Origin: Chlamydia trachomatis
Lineage (GTDB): Bacteria; Chlamydiota; Chlamydiia; Chlamydiales; 2-12-FULL-49-11
Assembly: GCA_945872565.1 (NCBI GenBank)
Contig: CAMBZN010000003.1
Location: forward strand, 41,341 to 105,340
Direction of reading: 5' to 3'
Length of the DNA: 64,000 nt
Both the position numbers and the translations under genes were made by a program. Position 1 is the first letter of the stretch; the number at the start of each line of letters is the position of its first letter. Shown piece after piece: positions 1-9,175 of the stretch. A model generated the notes under the pieces. That model had not been told where the DNA came from, searched no databases, and saw nothing but the letters and a program-made list of their open reading frames with translations.

Positions 1-916
1 CAGGAATGGGGTGAGTTACATCATCACCTGGCATAGTAACTACTGGAAGCAATGTTATTGATCCTGCTCCTTGAATATCAATTGCCTTCTCATACCTAAA
101 AGCAAGGTCTGAATACAAAGACCCAGGATACCCACGATTTGAAGGAATTTGGTTTAGTGAAATAGCAATTTCCTTTAATGCGTCAGCATAAGCTGTCATA
201 TCCGTTAGTAACACTAAAACCCTTTTGCCTTTTTGGGCAAACTGCTCAGCTGCAGTAAGGACCATGTCAGGAATTAATAGACATTCTGCTGGGTAATCAG
301 TTGCTTTGTGGATGAAAATCACGGTCTTATTCAATGAACCGGTATTTTTTGTGTTATCAATAAATGCATGCATATCATCAAGTCTTGCCCCCATAATTCC
401 GATGATCACTACATCGGCATCGGTATGATTTGCAATGCGCATCAATAGCTCATTGTACGGCTCCCCAGGAACTGTAAAAATAGGGAGCTTTTGTGACTCT
501 ACCAATGTATTGAATAAATCAATCATGGGGATGTATGTTTGAATCATTCTATGAGGGACAATTCTTCTCACTGGGTTTGCAGTAGGGGTGCCAATTTCCA
601 CCTCAAGGCCATCAAGAATCGGTCCATCATCCAAAGGAAATCCTTTAGCATTTAACACTCTTCCTAAAAGCGCGTCTCCAACAACAACCCTCATCTTCTT
701 TTTTAAAAAGACTGTTTTATCTCCCGTGCAAAGGCCCCTTGTATCTCCCATTGCCTGAATAGAAACTCTTGTTTTATCAAAGCTAATCACTTGACCATAT
801 AATTTGGTCCGATCCTTTTTCTCAACACAAACCATCTCACCGATTTCTACATTTTCTGCTTCAACAATAAAGATGCTGTTACTTATTTCAAGGATCTCTT
901 CATATACTATTTGCAC
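1..916 (-). CDS. atpB: V-type ATP synthase subunit B (partial, C-terminus beyond window)
   Basis: Non-catalytic nucleotide-binding subunit of the V1 head of the membrane V-type ATPase, which couples ATP to H+ or Na+ movement. About 305 codons are visible and the frame stays open to the left edge, where TMPGDDVTHP, typical of V-ATPase B subunits, can be read. The start is GTG (V/M-Q-I-V-Y-E-E-I) with a GGAGG motif just upstream that overlaps the end of atpA; no ATG fits better. It follows atpA by 3 bases, so the two are surely co-transcribed. Only the missing C-terminal third is uncertain. Confidence 0.95.
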   Translation of the reverse strand, partial: MQIVYEEILEISNSIFIVEAENVEIGEMVCVEKKDRTKLYGQVISFDKTRVSIQAMGDTRGLCTGDKTVFLKKKMRVVVGDALLGRVLNAKGFPLDDGPILDGLEVEIGTPTANPVRRIVPHRMIQTYIPMIDLFNTLVESQKLPIFTVPGEPYNELLMRIANHTDADVVIIGIMGARLDDMHAFIDNTKNTGSLNKTVIFIHKATDYPAECLLIPDMVLTAAEQFAQKGKRVLVLLTDMTAYADALKEIAISLNQIPSNRGYPGSLYSDLAFRYEKAIDIQGAGSITLLPVVTMPGDDVTHPIP

Positions 917-919
917 CGT

Positions 920-2689
920 TTAAACCTCCGCCTTTACTTGTATTTTTTCTAGTTGGTCCCTTATATCATTGATTAAAGTGTGATATCTATCAGTATTAAA
1001 AGGTAGAAAATTCAAATTTCTAAGTGCATTTTGCAAGCCAAGAAAAAATTCTTTTGCTTCATCCTTTGATGAAAAATCAAACTCTTGATCAAAGATCTCA
1101 TTGATCAACCGAAATTGTTCTTGCTGTTGATCTAAACTACAGTACACATCTTCCTTATCAAAAGCATTTTGTTGTAAATAGGAGAATGAGAAAAGCTCTG
1201 CCTTTAAATGGATCAAGTAATCTTCCATGCTCGTCCCCTCTTTTCCAACAACTTCCATACGGCGGCTAATTTCATCCCCTTCGATCATCAATTTTCGAGC
1301 ATGTACCACCCAATTAGCCCAAAGGGGGTAATTTTTTTTCATGGTATTACTTACCCTTTCTGAATACTTAGACCAGGATTGGATGGTATCAATTGCTGGA
1401 TACTTACGGGCATCTGACAGCTCTCTTGATAGGCATAAAAACACCCCCACAAATTTTAGCGTCTCTTGCGATACTGGATCACTGTTGATGTTTCCTCCAG
1501 CTGGTGAAACAGCTCCGAGAACAGAGACTGAGCCGTAGCCGCTCTCTAGAGTTTGTAGGACACCTGCCCTTTCATAAAACGATGCAATTCTTGAAGCAAG
1601 GTATGCAGGAAATGCTTCCTCCCCTGGAATTTCTTCTAGTCGACCTGACATCTCACGCATTGCTTGTGCCCATCTTGATGTGGAGTCAGCAAGCAGAAGG
1701 ACATCAAGCCCCATTTGGCGATAGTACTCAGCTATTGTAATTCCAACATAAACTGATGCCTCCCGAGCAGCAACAGGCATAGAGGAAGTATTACAAATAA
1801 TGCATGTTCTATCCATCAAAGGGGTTCCGGTGTGTACATCACTTAACTTTGGAAAAGTCTTTAAAGTCTCGACCACCTCACCTGCTCTTTCCCCGCAAGC
1901 TGCCAAAACAACTATATCAACGTTTGAGTATTTTGAGATCCCCTGCTGTAAAACAGTTTTTCCGGCACCAAATGGACCAGGTGAGCAGGCTGTTCCCCCT
2001 TTCATCAGAGGAGTCATGGTATCAATAACTCTTTGACCTGTACATATCATCTCTTTTGGGGTTAATTTTTTACCTTCAATGAGAGGGAATTTCACAGGCC
2101 ATTTTTGTATCATGGTAATGGATCTTACCCTTCCTTCTTCATCTACTACTCTTGCAATCTCAGTGTCCACTGTGTACGATCCTGCAGGCGCTAGAAAAAT
2201 CACTTTGTACTGTCCGTACATGGAAAATGGTAAGAATATCTGATGGGTAAAATGTGACTCTGGAACAGTTCCTAAAATGCTCCCTCTGGAGACTTTTTCG
2301 CCGACAGTTGCCTTTGGCGTAAATGCCCATCTTTTCACCCTATCGAGTGCCTCAATGTATACCCCCCTTTCAAGGTATAGGCCAGAAACATCGGCAATTT
2401 TTTCTAGTGGATTTTGTAGTCCGTCAAAAATTTCTCCAAGCAGTCCTGGTCCGAGTTCAATCTCTAATAATTCTTTAGTAAATGTGACGTGTTGTAAGTA
2501 TTTTATCCCTCTTGTGTCTTCAAACACCTGAAGTTTTGCTTCTTTACCGCTTATTGCAATCACTTCGGCTTTAAGCAATGCTTCGCCTACTTGAACAAAT
2601 CCAATTTCGCCTTGTGTTAGTTCATTATCAAACTTCACCTTTATTAAATTTCCTAGGACAAAGATTACTTTACCGGTAGTTTTACTCAT
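920..2689 (-). CDS. atpA: V-type ATP synthase catalytic subunit A
   Basis: Catalytic A (alpha) subunit of V1, which binds and hydrolyses or makes ATP. The P-loop GPFGAGKT lies near residue 235, followed by GERAGE and the LADSTSRWAQA segment typical of the family; about 589 residues is the normal length. Two in-frame ATGs lie two codons apart. I chose the second (2689) because GGAG sits seven bases before it, while the first has almost no spacing. The start overlaps the end of the DUF2764 gene by 8 bases, suggesting translational coupling. The order E / DUF2764 / A / B matches my recollection of other chlamydiae. Confidence 0.97.
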   Translation of the reverse strand: MSKTTGKVIFVLGNLIKVKFDNELTQGEIGFVQVGEALLKAEVIAISGKEAKLQVFEDTRGIKYLQHVTFTKELLEIELGPGLLGEIFDGLQNPLEKIADVSGLYLERGVYIEALDRVKRWAFTPKATVGEKVSRGSILGTVPESHFTHQIFLPFSMYGQYKVIFLAPAGSYTVDTEIARVVDEEGRVRSITMIQKWPVKFPLIEGKKLTPKEMICTGQRVIDTMTPLMKGGTACSPGPFGAGKTVLQQGISKYSNVDIVVLAACGERAGEVVETLKTFPKLSDVHTGTPLMDRTCIICNTSSMPVAAREASVYVGITIAEYYRQMGLDVLLLADSTSRWAQAMREMSGRLEEIPGEEAFPAYLASRIASFYERAGVLQTLESGYGSVSVLGAVSPAGGNINSDPVSQETLKFVGVFLCLSRELSDARKYPAIDTIQSWSKYSERVSNTMKKNYPLWANWVVHARKLMIEGDEISRRMEVVGKEGTSMEDYLIHLKAELFSFSYLQQNAFDKEDVYCSLDQQQEQFRLINEIFDQEFDFSSKDEAKEFFLGLQNALRNLNFLPFNTDRYHTLINDIRDQLEKIQVKAEV

Positions 2690-3461
2690 TTTCATTCTCC
2701 ACTATTTCTATTAACACTTTTCTTCCCAGCTTTTCATCCATCGAAGCCTTCTCATCTTGTATCCATAAACACATCATGTACGCACATACCGATCTAAAGG
2801 TGCATGGATCGTTTTCAAAAATTGTTCGATAGAAGTTAAATCGATAGACACTGACGGCTAAATATTGCTTCATTGGATCAGCGCCAGTTTGATTTAAGGC
2901 CTCTTCTAAATCTTTATACTCAAAAGGAAAAATAAACGGACCTGAATTTTTTCTTTGCAACAAAATTTGTGTGACAAGGGGGTCACTTAAGTCTTCGTAT
3001 TGCAGAAATTTTTCCAAATTAATGGCGAGTTTTTTTCCAGTAAATCCAAATAAAAGAAGATTCAAATCTCGCTCAAAGTTGAGAAACTCACCTGCAACTC
3101 CCCCTTTGCTAATTTCTTCTTTAAAAAACATTGTGTAGAGCTTTGGGAAATGTTTGATCCTATCTTCCTTTTCCTTATTTTCTTCGAGAAACTCCAAAAT
3201 ATAAACGGGTAAATCTTCGCTATTTTGCAAACAAAGGCGCAAGATCGCTTCTGAAAAATTCCCTTTTGGATCGAATGAAATTCCCATTTCCAAGGAGAAG
3301 ATGTTTTTAATGTCGATTAAGGTAGAAAGGGAGGCTAATTTTTTTTTCTGATCGGTTGTAAGGGTTAATTCTACTAATTCATAGAAGCTTTTAAGAGACA
3401 TGCGTGATGAATGGGTAAAATCTGGTGGTGGTAAACTAGAATAAGCAAAAAATAGACTCAT
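2682..3461 (-). CDS. DUF2764 family protein of the V-ATPase operon
   Basis: A 259-residue, mostly helical soluble protein between atpE and atpA. It begins MSLFFAYSSLPPPDF, which resembles the start of the DUF2764 proteins found in V-ATPase operons of chlamydiae and Bacteroidetes. No membrane segment or signal peptide is visible. Its slot is where subunit C might be expected, so a central-stalk or C-like role is an inference from position, not from any motif. It begins 3 bases after the atpE stop and overlaps atpA. The family call rests on context and N-terminal resemblance. Confidence 0.75.
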   Translation of the reverse strand: MSLFFAYSSLPPPDFTHSSRMSLKSFYELVELTLTTDQKKKLASLSTLIDIKNIFSLEMGISFDPKGNFSEAILRLCLQNSEDLPVYILEFLEENKEKEDRIKHFPKLYTMFFKEEISKGGVAGEFLNFERDLNLLLFGFTGKKLAINLEKFLQYEDLSDPLVTQILLQRKNSGPFIFPFEYKDLEEALNQTGADPMKQYLAVSVYRFNFYRTIFENDPCTFRSVCAYMMCLWIQDEKASMDEKLGRKVLIEIVENENE

Positions 3462-3464
3462 AAA

Positions 3465-4073
3465 TTAGACAAACACCTTACTTCTTAAAACCCCCGGCAA
3501 CTTATCGGCAAGTAGTTCACTGCATGTCTTATCTGTAATCTGAAGAGTTAATTTCCGATCCTTAACAAGCAGGGCAATTCCAGATGAAATTTCTACCGCC
3601 CCCTTTTCAAGTCTTTTTTCTACCGATGCGATCACACTTTTACTCAATGCATCAAAATCAACACCTTTTGCTACACAAAGGGTCAAGTCAGATTTAATCC
3701 CTTCCTTTTTGATTCCATCTATCAATGTATGTAAAAGATCCTCTAAAACATTTTTTTCATTTAATGTGTGTTGTAAATTAGTGAGTAAATCCTCTTTAAA
3801 AAGATTGATCACACTAGTTTTTACTACAGCAACAGCCTGCTTTAAAGCTTGTTCAACAGATGCTTCATGAATTTTTCTCTCTTCATTAATTTGGAAAGCG
3901 CCGGTTTTGAGGATGCTACTTGCCTCCTCTTTTGCTTTGTGAATAATTTCGGCTGCAAGAGCTTCTGCTTCCTTTATGATTTTCTTACCCTCTTCTTTGG
4001 CGGGTAAAACAGTTTCTTTGTATAGGATGTCGCTTATTTGTTTAACTTTGTCTATTGCTTCATCTAATGCCAT
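3465..4073 (-). CDS. atpE: V-type ATP synthase subunit E
   Basis: Peripheral-stalk subunit that holds the V1 head against the membrane sector. The first half is a long charged helix (KVKQISDILYKETV, then EEGKKIIKEAEALAAEIIHKAKEE), as usual for subunit E, followed by a mixed alpha/beta C-terminal half. The frame could open at a GTG two codons earlier, but AAGGA is about nine bases before the ATG at 4073 and too close to the GTG, so I chose MALDEAIDK. It is the first gene of the visible V-ATPase operon. Confidence 0.92.
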   Translation of the reverse strand: MALDEAIDKVKQISDILYKETVLPAKEEGKKIIKEAEALAAEIIHKAKEEASSILKTGAFQINEERKIHEASVEQALKQAVAVVKTSVINLFKEDLLTNLQHTLNEKNVLEDLLHTLIDGIKKEGIKSDLTLCVAKGVDFDALSKSVIASVEKRLEKGAVEISSGIALLVKDRKLTLQITDKTCSELLADKLPGVLRSKVFV

Positions 4074-4183
4074 AACCACTTATCCTTAAACTTTTATTAT
4101 TGTCTCACTCTAAAACCAATTACAAGGTAACATAGAAGAAGCTAAAAAGCAACGAGGAAATCTACAAGTCTTATTAATTGCCC

Positions 4184-4459
4184 TTAATCTAAAAGGGTAT
4201 TTCCTGTGATAGGATCGCTAAATGGGGCGGTATCTCCCGCACATGTTGGGGTAAATCCTGAGATGAGACCGATTGCGATAAAAAAGAAGAATCCTGTTAT
4301 GAGCATCCCTACAGCTTGTTTTTTTTGATTAACATCTGTTGGTCTCCAGTGATAGTTTTCCTCATAGGCAACATCGCTTATAAATGACGTATTGGCTTCA
4401 ACTTGTGTCATAAACAGCAAGTTATTCACCGCAAAAGCTAGGATAAAAAACTTTTTCAT
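4184..4459 (-). CDS. Small exported or membrane protein, unknown
   Basis: 91 residues with a cleavable-looking signal peptide (MKKFFILAFAVNNLLFMTQVEA) and one hydrophobic segment near residues 50-67 (MLITGFFFFIAIGLISGF). The mature part is short and carries a C-terminal acidic tail. I do not recognise the family. It is oriented like atpE but separated by about 110 bases, and is divergent from the next small exported gene. The two small genes sit where Chlamydiaceae have small hypothetical genes between atpE and tal, by my recollection. Confidence 0.6.
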   Translation of the reverse strand: MKKFFILAFAVNNLLFMTQVEANTSFISDVAYEENYHWRPTDVNQKKQAVGMLITGFFFFIAIGLISGFTPTCAGDTAPFSDPITGNTLLD

Positions 4460-4538
4460 AAAACATACACCTTCTCCCCACTAATAGTGAAATGCTTTTT
4501 TCTTGTCAAAGACAAAGGTATAGATTATAGTTTAGACT

Positions 4539-4823
4539 ATGAAAATGTTTATCCCTTTGTTGAAATTCATCTTTTTATTGGTCTTTTCCTCAACCTCACT
4601 GCTTGCAGATGCGGCAATTGTTTCTCCAAGTCCTGGAAAAGAGGTGTTAGAGGATCAAGATGGTCCTCCCCCTGGTCCTGCGGCATTAATCGATTTAAAT
4701 AAAAACAATAACCAGCAGAAAAAAGAGCCCACCTATTCCGGCATGTATTTATTTCTCTTTAATATTGTGATGTTTACAACCGGAATGGTGGTTGTGAAAA
4801 ATATTACTGGGAAGAAACCGTAA
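4539..4823 (+). CDS. Small exported protein with C-terminal membrane segment, unknown
   Basis: 94 residues: a signal peptide (KFIFLLVFSSTSLLADA), a proline-rich acidic middle (SPSPGKEVLEDQDGPPPGP), an Asn/Gln/Lys linker and a C-terminal hydrophobic helix (MYLFLFNIVMFTTGMVVV) ending in GKKP. This suggests an envelope protein with a short periplasmic arm. It lies 34 bases before tal on the same strand, so it may be co-transcribed with it. It shares its layout (signal, short linker, one membrane helix) with the divergent gene at 4184-4459, but I see no clear sequence similarity. Function unknown. Confidence 0.6.
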   Translation: MKMFIPLLKFIFLLVFSSTSLLADAAIVSPSPGKEVLEDQDGPPPGPAALIDLNKNNNQQKKEPTYSGMYLFLFNIVMFTTGMVVVKNITGKKP

Positions 4824-4857
4824 ATTGATAGAGGGTAGAGAATAAAAAGAGGTGTAA

Positions 4858-5847
4858 ATGAAAAGCAAACTAGAAAACCTTAAAAAACACACAGTTGTTG
4901 TGGCAGACACAGGAGATTTTGAAGCAATTGCAAAATATCAACCAAAAGATGCGACAACAAATCCTTCCCTTATATTAAAGGCTGCTAAAGATAGTCGTTA
5001 TAAGAATTTGATTGTTGATGCAATTGAATGGGCCGGTGGGAGGCAGTCATCTGGATCAACCCTTGATCTTGTTGTAGCAAAAGTGTTTGTGAACTTTGGA
5101 CTAGAGATTTTAAAAGTAGTTCCTGGGCGGGTTTCAACAGAGGTAGATGCGCGTCTATCTTTTGACAAGCAAAAGAGCTTAAGCCTTGCCCGTCAGTACA
5201 TTGCAATGTATGAAGAAATGGGCGTTTCTAAAGATCGTATCCTGATCAAATTAGCTTCAACTTGGGAGGGCATTGAAACATGTAAAGAATTAGAACAGGA
5301 AGGGATTCACTGTAATATGACCCTTTTGTTCAACAAAACGCAAGCAATTGCAGCAGCAGAGGCTGGGGCAACCCTTGTTTCTCCTTTTGTGGGTAGAATC
5401 ATGGATTTTCAAAAAAAATCAGAGGGGCGCGATTTGATTCCTGCAGATGAGGATATGGGCGTTTTAAGTGTTACTGACATCTATAATTACTATAAAAAGC
5501 ATGGATATACCACAGAAATCATGGGGGCATCGTTTAGAAATATTGAAGAGATTGTAGCTCTTTGCGGATGTGATTTACTCACCATCTCCCCTGACCTACT
5601 GGAAAAACTCTCAAACTCAACCGGGGAGGTTCCAAGAATCCTTTCGTTGGAAGAGGCTAAGATAAAAGGGGGAAAAAAAGTTCATGTAGATGAAAAGAAA
5701 TTTAGATGGGATATGAATGAGGATGCAATGGCTACAGAAAAGTTATCTGAAGGAATTAGAAATTTTGCGAAGGATACCCGTTCTTTAGAGGAATTTTTAC
5801 TCGAAAACTTCTCTATTAAGCACACCTTCAATGCAAAAATGTTGTAA
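4858..5847 (+). CDS. tal: Transaldolase
   Basis: Class I transaldolase of the non-oxidative pentose phosphate pathway; it moves a dihydroxyacetone unit from sedoheptulose-7-phosphate to glyceraldehyde-3-phosphate. At 329 residues it is the usual length for the TalB type. Visible motifs are DATTNPSL near residue 30, the Schiff-base lysine K131 in LIKLASTWEG, and the phosphate-binding region GASFRNIEEI. An AGAGGTG motif precedes the ATG. In Chlamydiaceae tal lies next to rpoC; here about 10 kb of accessory DNA separates them. Confidence 0.97.
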   Translation: MKSKLENLKKHTVVVADTGDFEAIAKYQPKDATTNPSLILKAAKDSRYKNLIVDAIEWAGGRQSSGSTLDLVVAKVFVNFGLEILKVVPGRVSTEVDARLSFDKQKSLSLARQYIAMYEEMGVSKDRILIKLASTWEGIETCKELEQEGIHCNMTLLFNKTQAIAAAEAGATLVSPFVGRIMDFQKKSEGRDLIPADEDMGVLSVTDIYNYYKKHGYTTEIMGASFRNIEEIVALCGCDLLTISPDLLEKLSNSTGEVPRILSLEEAKIKGGKKVHVDEKKFRWDMNEDAMATEKLSEGIRNFAKDTRSLEEFLLENFSIKHTFNAKML

Positions 5848-5865
5848 TATTGTTAACTTTTTTTA

Positions 5866-6813
5866 TTAAGGTAGCGGGGTTAGCGCACCTTTTGAAAAAT
5901 CGTATGTATAAAAGGGTAATCCTTGCTTATAAGAGTCTATTAGTGCTCTTATTTGTGACATTTGGTCTGGATCTTTATATACCGGCTCGCTGCATATTAC
6001 ACCTATGATGGCTTCTTTTGGATTGTTTCGACAATTTTCTAAAGGGCCAATTGTGACTTCATTCCAAGCAAGATGGGTTTTTTCTCCTGGTATAATATAT
6101 TTATTGAACATTTTTTGTACTTTATCGGCAATTCCATACAAGGTCCCCTGATTTTCTCCGATTCTGGAATAATCCTTTTGGCAATTATATCTTCTCTCTT
6201 TTTCGTTCTCACTACATGTAGTCAATCGAGCTTTTCCATATCTAGTGGCACCATCGAACTTGAATGCATGATGAATATACAGGTTGTCTGGATCATAAAT
6301 TAAACCGATAGCACCAGGAGTGTTTCTAATTGGAATTCCTTCTTTAATATATGTAGCTGATAAGTAATTGCCATACCCATCGCCCATTCTCATTTCGTAT
6401 TTCATGTACTCCTGAGGTGGCTTTGCTGAATTTGAAGAACCTGTTAAAACATTGTTTTGACCCAACATTCTTATGACAACTCCAGAGTTTTTGTATTTCA
6501 ATTTAACAATTTCATCAAAGGAGGCTTTTAATTCTGTTTGTGTTTGGGGTGGCTCTGCGGTAGATGCTTCCGTGCTAGATGCTTCCGTGCTAGATGCTTC
6601 CGTGCTAGATGCTTCTGTGCTAGATGGTTGTATTTTCATAATACTTCTTATCGCCCAGCAAGTGATCACCGGAATAACAACCCCGAGTACGACAATTGCT
6701 AGGATGGCAAGAAAAGTAATCCCGATTTTTTCTAGTAAAGAATATTTATGATCATTTTTTGAAAGGTCCCAAGGGGTAGTAAAAAATATTATTGCTTCTC
6801 TTCTGATTTCCAT
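5866..6813 (-). CDS. Membrane protein with STEAS repeats, Inc-like layout, unknown
   Basis: 315 residues with no signal peptide. A hydrophobic stretch (residues about 28-55, IGITFLAILAIVVLGVVIPVITCWAIRSI) follows a short N-terminus. Next comes a Ser/Thr/Glu/Ala linker of four STEAS-type pentapeptides, then a soluble C-terminal domain of about 220 residues that I do not recognise. A short cytosolic N-terminus, hydrophobic segment and large soluble tail would fit an inclusion-membrane or other type III secreted protein, but that is inference. It is convergent with tal. The linker DNA is a perfect tandem repeat and could change length. Confidence 0.6.
   Translation of the reverse strand: MEIRREAIIFFTTPWDLSKNDHKYSLLEKIGITFLAILAIVVLGVVIPVITCWAIRSIMKIQPSSTEASSTEASSTEASSTEASTAEPPQTQTELKASFDEIVKLKYKNSGVVIRMLGQNNVLTGSSNSAKPPQEYMKYEMRMGDGYGNYLSATYIKEGIPIRNTPGAIGLIYDPDNLYIHHAFKFDGATRYGKARLTTCSENEKERRYNCQKDYSRIGENQGTLYGIADKVQKMFNKYIIPGEKTHLAWNEVTIGPLENCRNNPKEAIIGVICSEPVYKDPDQMSQIRALIDSYKQGLPFYTYDFSKGALTPLP
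6561..6620. repeat. Four tandem 15-bp repeats inside the 315-aa gene
   Basis: Four head-to-tail copies of TAGATGCTTCCGTGC. The first three are identical and the fourth has one change (CTGTGC). A partial fifth copy follows. The unit is in frame and codes for the pentapeptide STEAS on the minus strand, so gain or loss of copies would change linker length without a frameshift. Confidence 0.95.
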
Positions 6814-7016
6814 AATATGCTATATTTTTCTTTTAATTATAACATTATTATCGATTAATAGATAGATTATTGAACCCAGGTGTAGGATTTTAAATCACTG
6901 TATTTATTTAAAAAAACTTTTATGATAGCTGAGTCTTAAAAAATAAATCAGCTTGTGTTAATCTTTACATTCTGTTAAAGTTTCTCTTTTTTAAAAATTT
7001 ACCCTACAGGACTTCT

Positions 7017-7829
7017 ATGCAAAAAATTTCCGAAAAAAATCGAATCCATTTTAATGTCGCTTTTGAAGGATCTTCAGAAGGGCGTATCACAACTGTTAAT
7101 TTAGAAGTGGAGTCTGCATCAAAATCATTTGTTGCACAAGTTGCAGGAAATGTAAGCCATGCAACACGATCGTATTTACAGTTTTTAACTAGTGCAAATA
7201 CGGGTGATCGATTGGTACCTGTTAAAAGGCTGAACAATTTAAGAATTTCACCATCATCCATCCCAAATCTTTTAATTAAAGTTTGTTTGAATGATGGGAC
7301 ACTAAGAAACCTTAGAGTTGCACGCCCAGCAAATGTACAGCCTGGCGAAAAATATACTCTTTTAATCACTCATGACCAAACTGATGTGCTATCTGTTGAA
7401 TTACAACCACGAACTAGACAAACAGCCCCTTTAGAAGGAAGTCTAAGAACTTCCCTAGCAAATGCTTTTAGAAGAAAAGATCCCCTTTCACGTTTTGATG
7501 AAACAAATCTTAGTGATACGGAACTGAATCTGATGTCTGAAACTGCTCTATATGATCTTTTTTCTAGAACTAATAAGCATTTTCTTGCACACATTCCTGC
7601 AAAAGTAAAACATGAAAACGGGAAAAAAAGAGATGATATTGGAAACTCCAAGTGCGATAAACTCATTGAATTTATGGAAAAAATAAGTGCAGCATTACGT
7701 AGAAAAATCAGTGATTCTGACAATCCCGAAACAACGCAATGGCGTAAAACACAAGATGAAACAATAATTCTAGAAGGTATAGCAGATTTTAATAGAGTTT
7801 TAGTGGGTATCAAACGCGGCTGTAAATAA
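7017..7829 (+). CDS. Unknown protein, paralogue 1 of a duplicated pair
   Basis: 270 residues with no signal peptide or membrane segment. The N-terminal ~130 residues look beta-rich and are nearly identical to those of the 11596-12417 product (shared runs YLQFLTSANTGDRLVPV, VCLNDGTLRNLRVA, EKYTLLITHDQTD). The charged, probably helical C-terminal half has diverged strongly. An AGGA motif precedes the ATG. The upstream block (about 6948-7016) is also shared with the second copy. I do not recognise the family. The conserved head and fast-changing tail could suit an effector or a binding protein, which is speculation. Confidence 0.7.
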   Translation: MQKISEKNRIHFNVAFEGSSEGRITTVNLEVESASKSFVAQVAGNVSHATRSYLQFLTSANTGDRLVPVKRLNNLRISPSSIPNLLIKVCLNDGTLRNLRVARPANVQPGEKYTLLITHDQTDVLSVELQPRTRQTAPLEGSLRTSLANAFRRKDPLSRFDETNLSDTELNLMSETALYDLFSRTNKHFLAHIPAKVKHENGKKRDDIGNSKCDKLIEFMEKISAALRRKISDSDNPETTQWRKTQDETIILEGIADFNRVLVGIKRGCK

Positions 7830-7889
7830 ATGTACTATCAATGAAAATTATTTTTCAAAATAACACCTATTTCAAGTAAACTATTTCGC

Positions 7890-8280
7890 ATGTTTTTGTA
7901 CTGAGAAAAAATCATCGAATTTATTAAGAAGCTCACCTTCACTGTGAAAAACATTCTTCAGGAGGAGGTGGGTCTTAAAGTTCCTGGGGATCGCTTTTTT
8001 GATAAATCAGGGAAGTTTTCCCTTCCCATTAAAATAGTTATTTTTAATAGCAAGGGGAAGCTTGGATATTTTGATGCTGAATTTTTAGAGCTTGGGTTTC
8101 ATCAATCTGTGATGTAGTATTGGAAAGGTTTACTCACAAAATTGATCTGGCATGAATTGGCTTATTATTTCAACTTTATAAAATACCGGGAACTTCTTTT
8201 GAAACACAACATGGCTGAATCTTTTGAAACTGAGGACGAGGATCTAAAGCGGCGGTCATATTTTAAAAGCATTTTTTGAT
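7890..8280 (+). pseudogene. Broken copy of the SprT/DUF2786 metalloprotease gene
   Basis: This stretch matches the 5' part of the intact gene at 12487-13551 base by base, including its leader. It is inactivated: codon 5 is TGA where the intact copy has TCA, another TAG follows near 8117, the zinc motif reads HELAY instead of HELAH, and most of the middle is deleted. The frame jumps from the HELA region to the DUF2786 helix (LLLKHNMAE) and then to a piece matching SHILKTFF before a stop at about 8280. It lies downstream of paralogue 1 just as the intact gene lies downstream of paralogue 2. Confidence 0.9.
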
Positions 8281-8421
8281 TGATTTGTAAAAGGACACTC
8301 TTCTCAATAAAAACCTTCTGAATTAAGGATACTTTTAGATCAAAAAAGTACTAATAATATAAATTAGTTTGAATTAATCTTAACATTCTGTTAAAGTTTA
8401 CTTCTTTTAAAAAATTTACCC
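8249..8421 (+). repeat. 173-bp direct repeat, left copy
   Basis: Matches 11411-11583 at a constant offset of 3162 bases with only scattered mismatches. It contains the last scrap of the broken metalloprotease gene followed by the conserved upstream block (AATCTTAACATTCTG ... AAAATTTACCC) that normally precedes the duplicated unknown gene. Here the block ends in the middle of the leader and no copy of the gene follows. Confidence 0.95.
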
Positions 8422-8451
8422 ATTACACAGAGTATGTAATCGCCCTTCTTT

Positions 8452-9163
8452 TCAATAATTTTTTGGAAGCTCTTCCAGATGCCTGATAAGCATCGAACCG
8501 AATCCCTTATTTCTTTGTTCTTCAAAGATCCAGACATCGTGAATTTCTGGAGTGTTGTTCTTTTTGAAAGGAGGATATTCAGAAGTAAGGATAAGGCTGC
8601 CATAACCTAAAATCTTGCCCTGCTGCTCAACAATGCAAGCAATTCGGGTTCCTTTTTGCTGCTCATCCAGATAGCGAGTCCATTTTGCAACTGTCTCATC
8701 TCTTCTCGACCATGGAAAATAGAGATCGCCAAGGACTTCAATGTCTTGCTGGCGAAGAGGTCGGGTATTGAAATCGGCATGGCTGATCAGTTTTTTCGAG
8801 AGGTAATGAAATGAGGTGCCATGCGCATAGCCTGGACGAGTAAAATCCAGCTCAAATCCCATTTTTTGATAGAATTCCAGAGCTTGAAAACTCATTGTTT
8901 CGACAAAGGCACTTTTGCTCCAATCCATACGTAAGTATGCGCTGCATTAGCCTTGTTCCAAGTCCTTTACCTCGATATTTTTCATCGATATAGACATATT
9001 TTACGTGGAGGGCATTCCAAAAGCGTTGACCTTCCATTGCTACAAATGCAATTGCATCCAATTTCTCATCGTGGCCAGTCATTTGAATGGCATGACGACT
9101 AAAACCTTCGTCAATCTTCTTTTTCAGCTTTTCGCAGAGAGCTTGCTGTTTGATATCAATCAT
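8452..9163 (-). pseudogene. Tandem GNAT acetyltransferase gene, frameshifted and 3'-truncated
   Basis: Two overlapping frames make one protein. The first (from 9163, good AAGGA site) carries a GNAT domain up to the acetyl-CoA loop RGKGLGTRLMQRIL. The second continues that domain (SFQALEFYQKMGFELD) and runs into a second GNAT domain (EQQGKILGYGSLIL, HDVWIFEEQRNKGFGSMLIRHLEE), which stops abruptly about 30 bases from the 173-bp repeat. A one-base-type indel near 8925-8935 separates the frames. Family knowledge: GNAT enzymes acetylate amines using acetyl-CoA. It was probably a double-GNAT enzyme and is now dead, unless the frameshift is a sequencing error. Confidence 0.8.
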
Positions 9164-9175
9164 TTTGTCCTTAAT

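Noticed and set aside
6561..6620. CRISPR array
   Set aside because: Units are 15 bp, in frame, with no spacers and no cas genes. The same holds for the alanine repeats at 14952-15121.
8391..8603. 70-aa minus-strand open frame
   Set aside because: Overlaps the GNAT remnant in another frame and shows no protein-like pattern.
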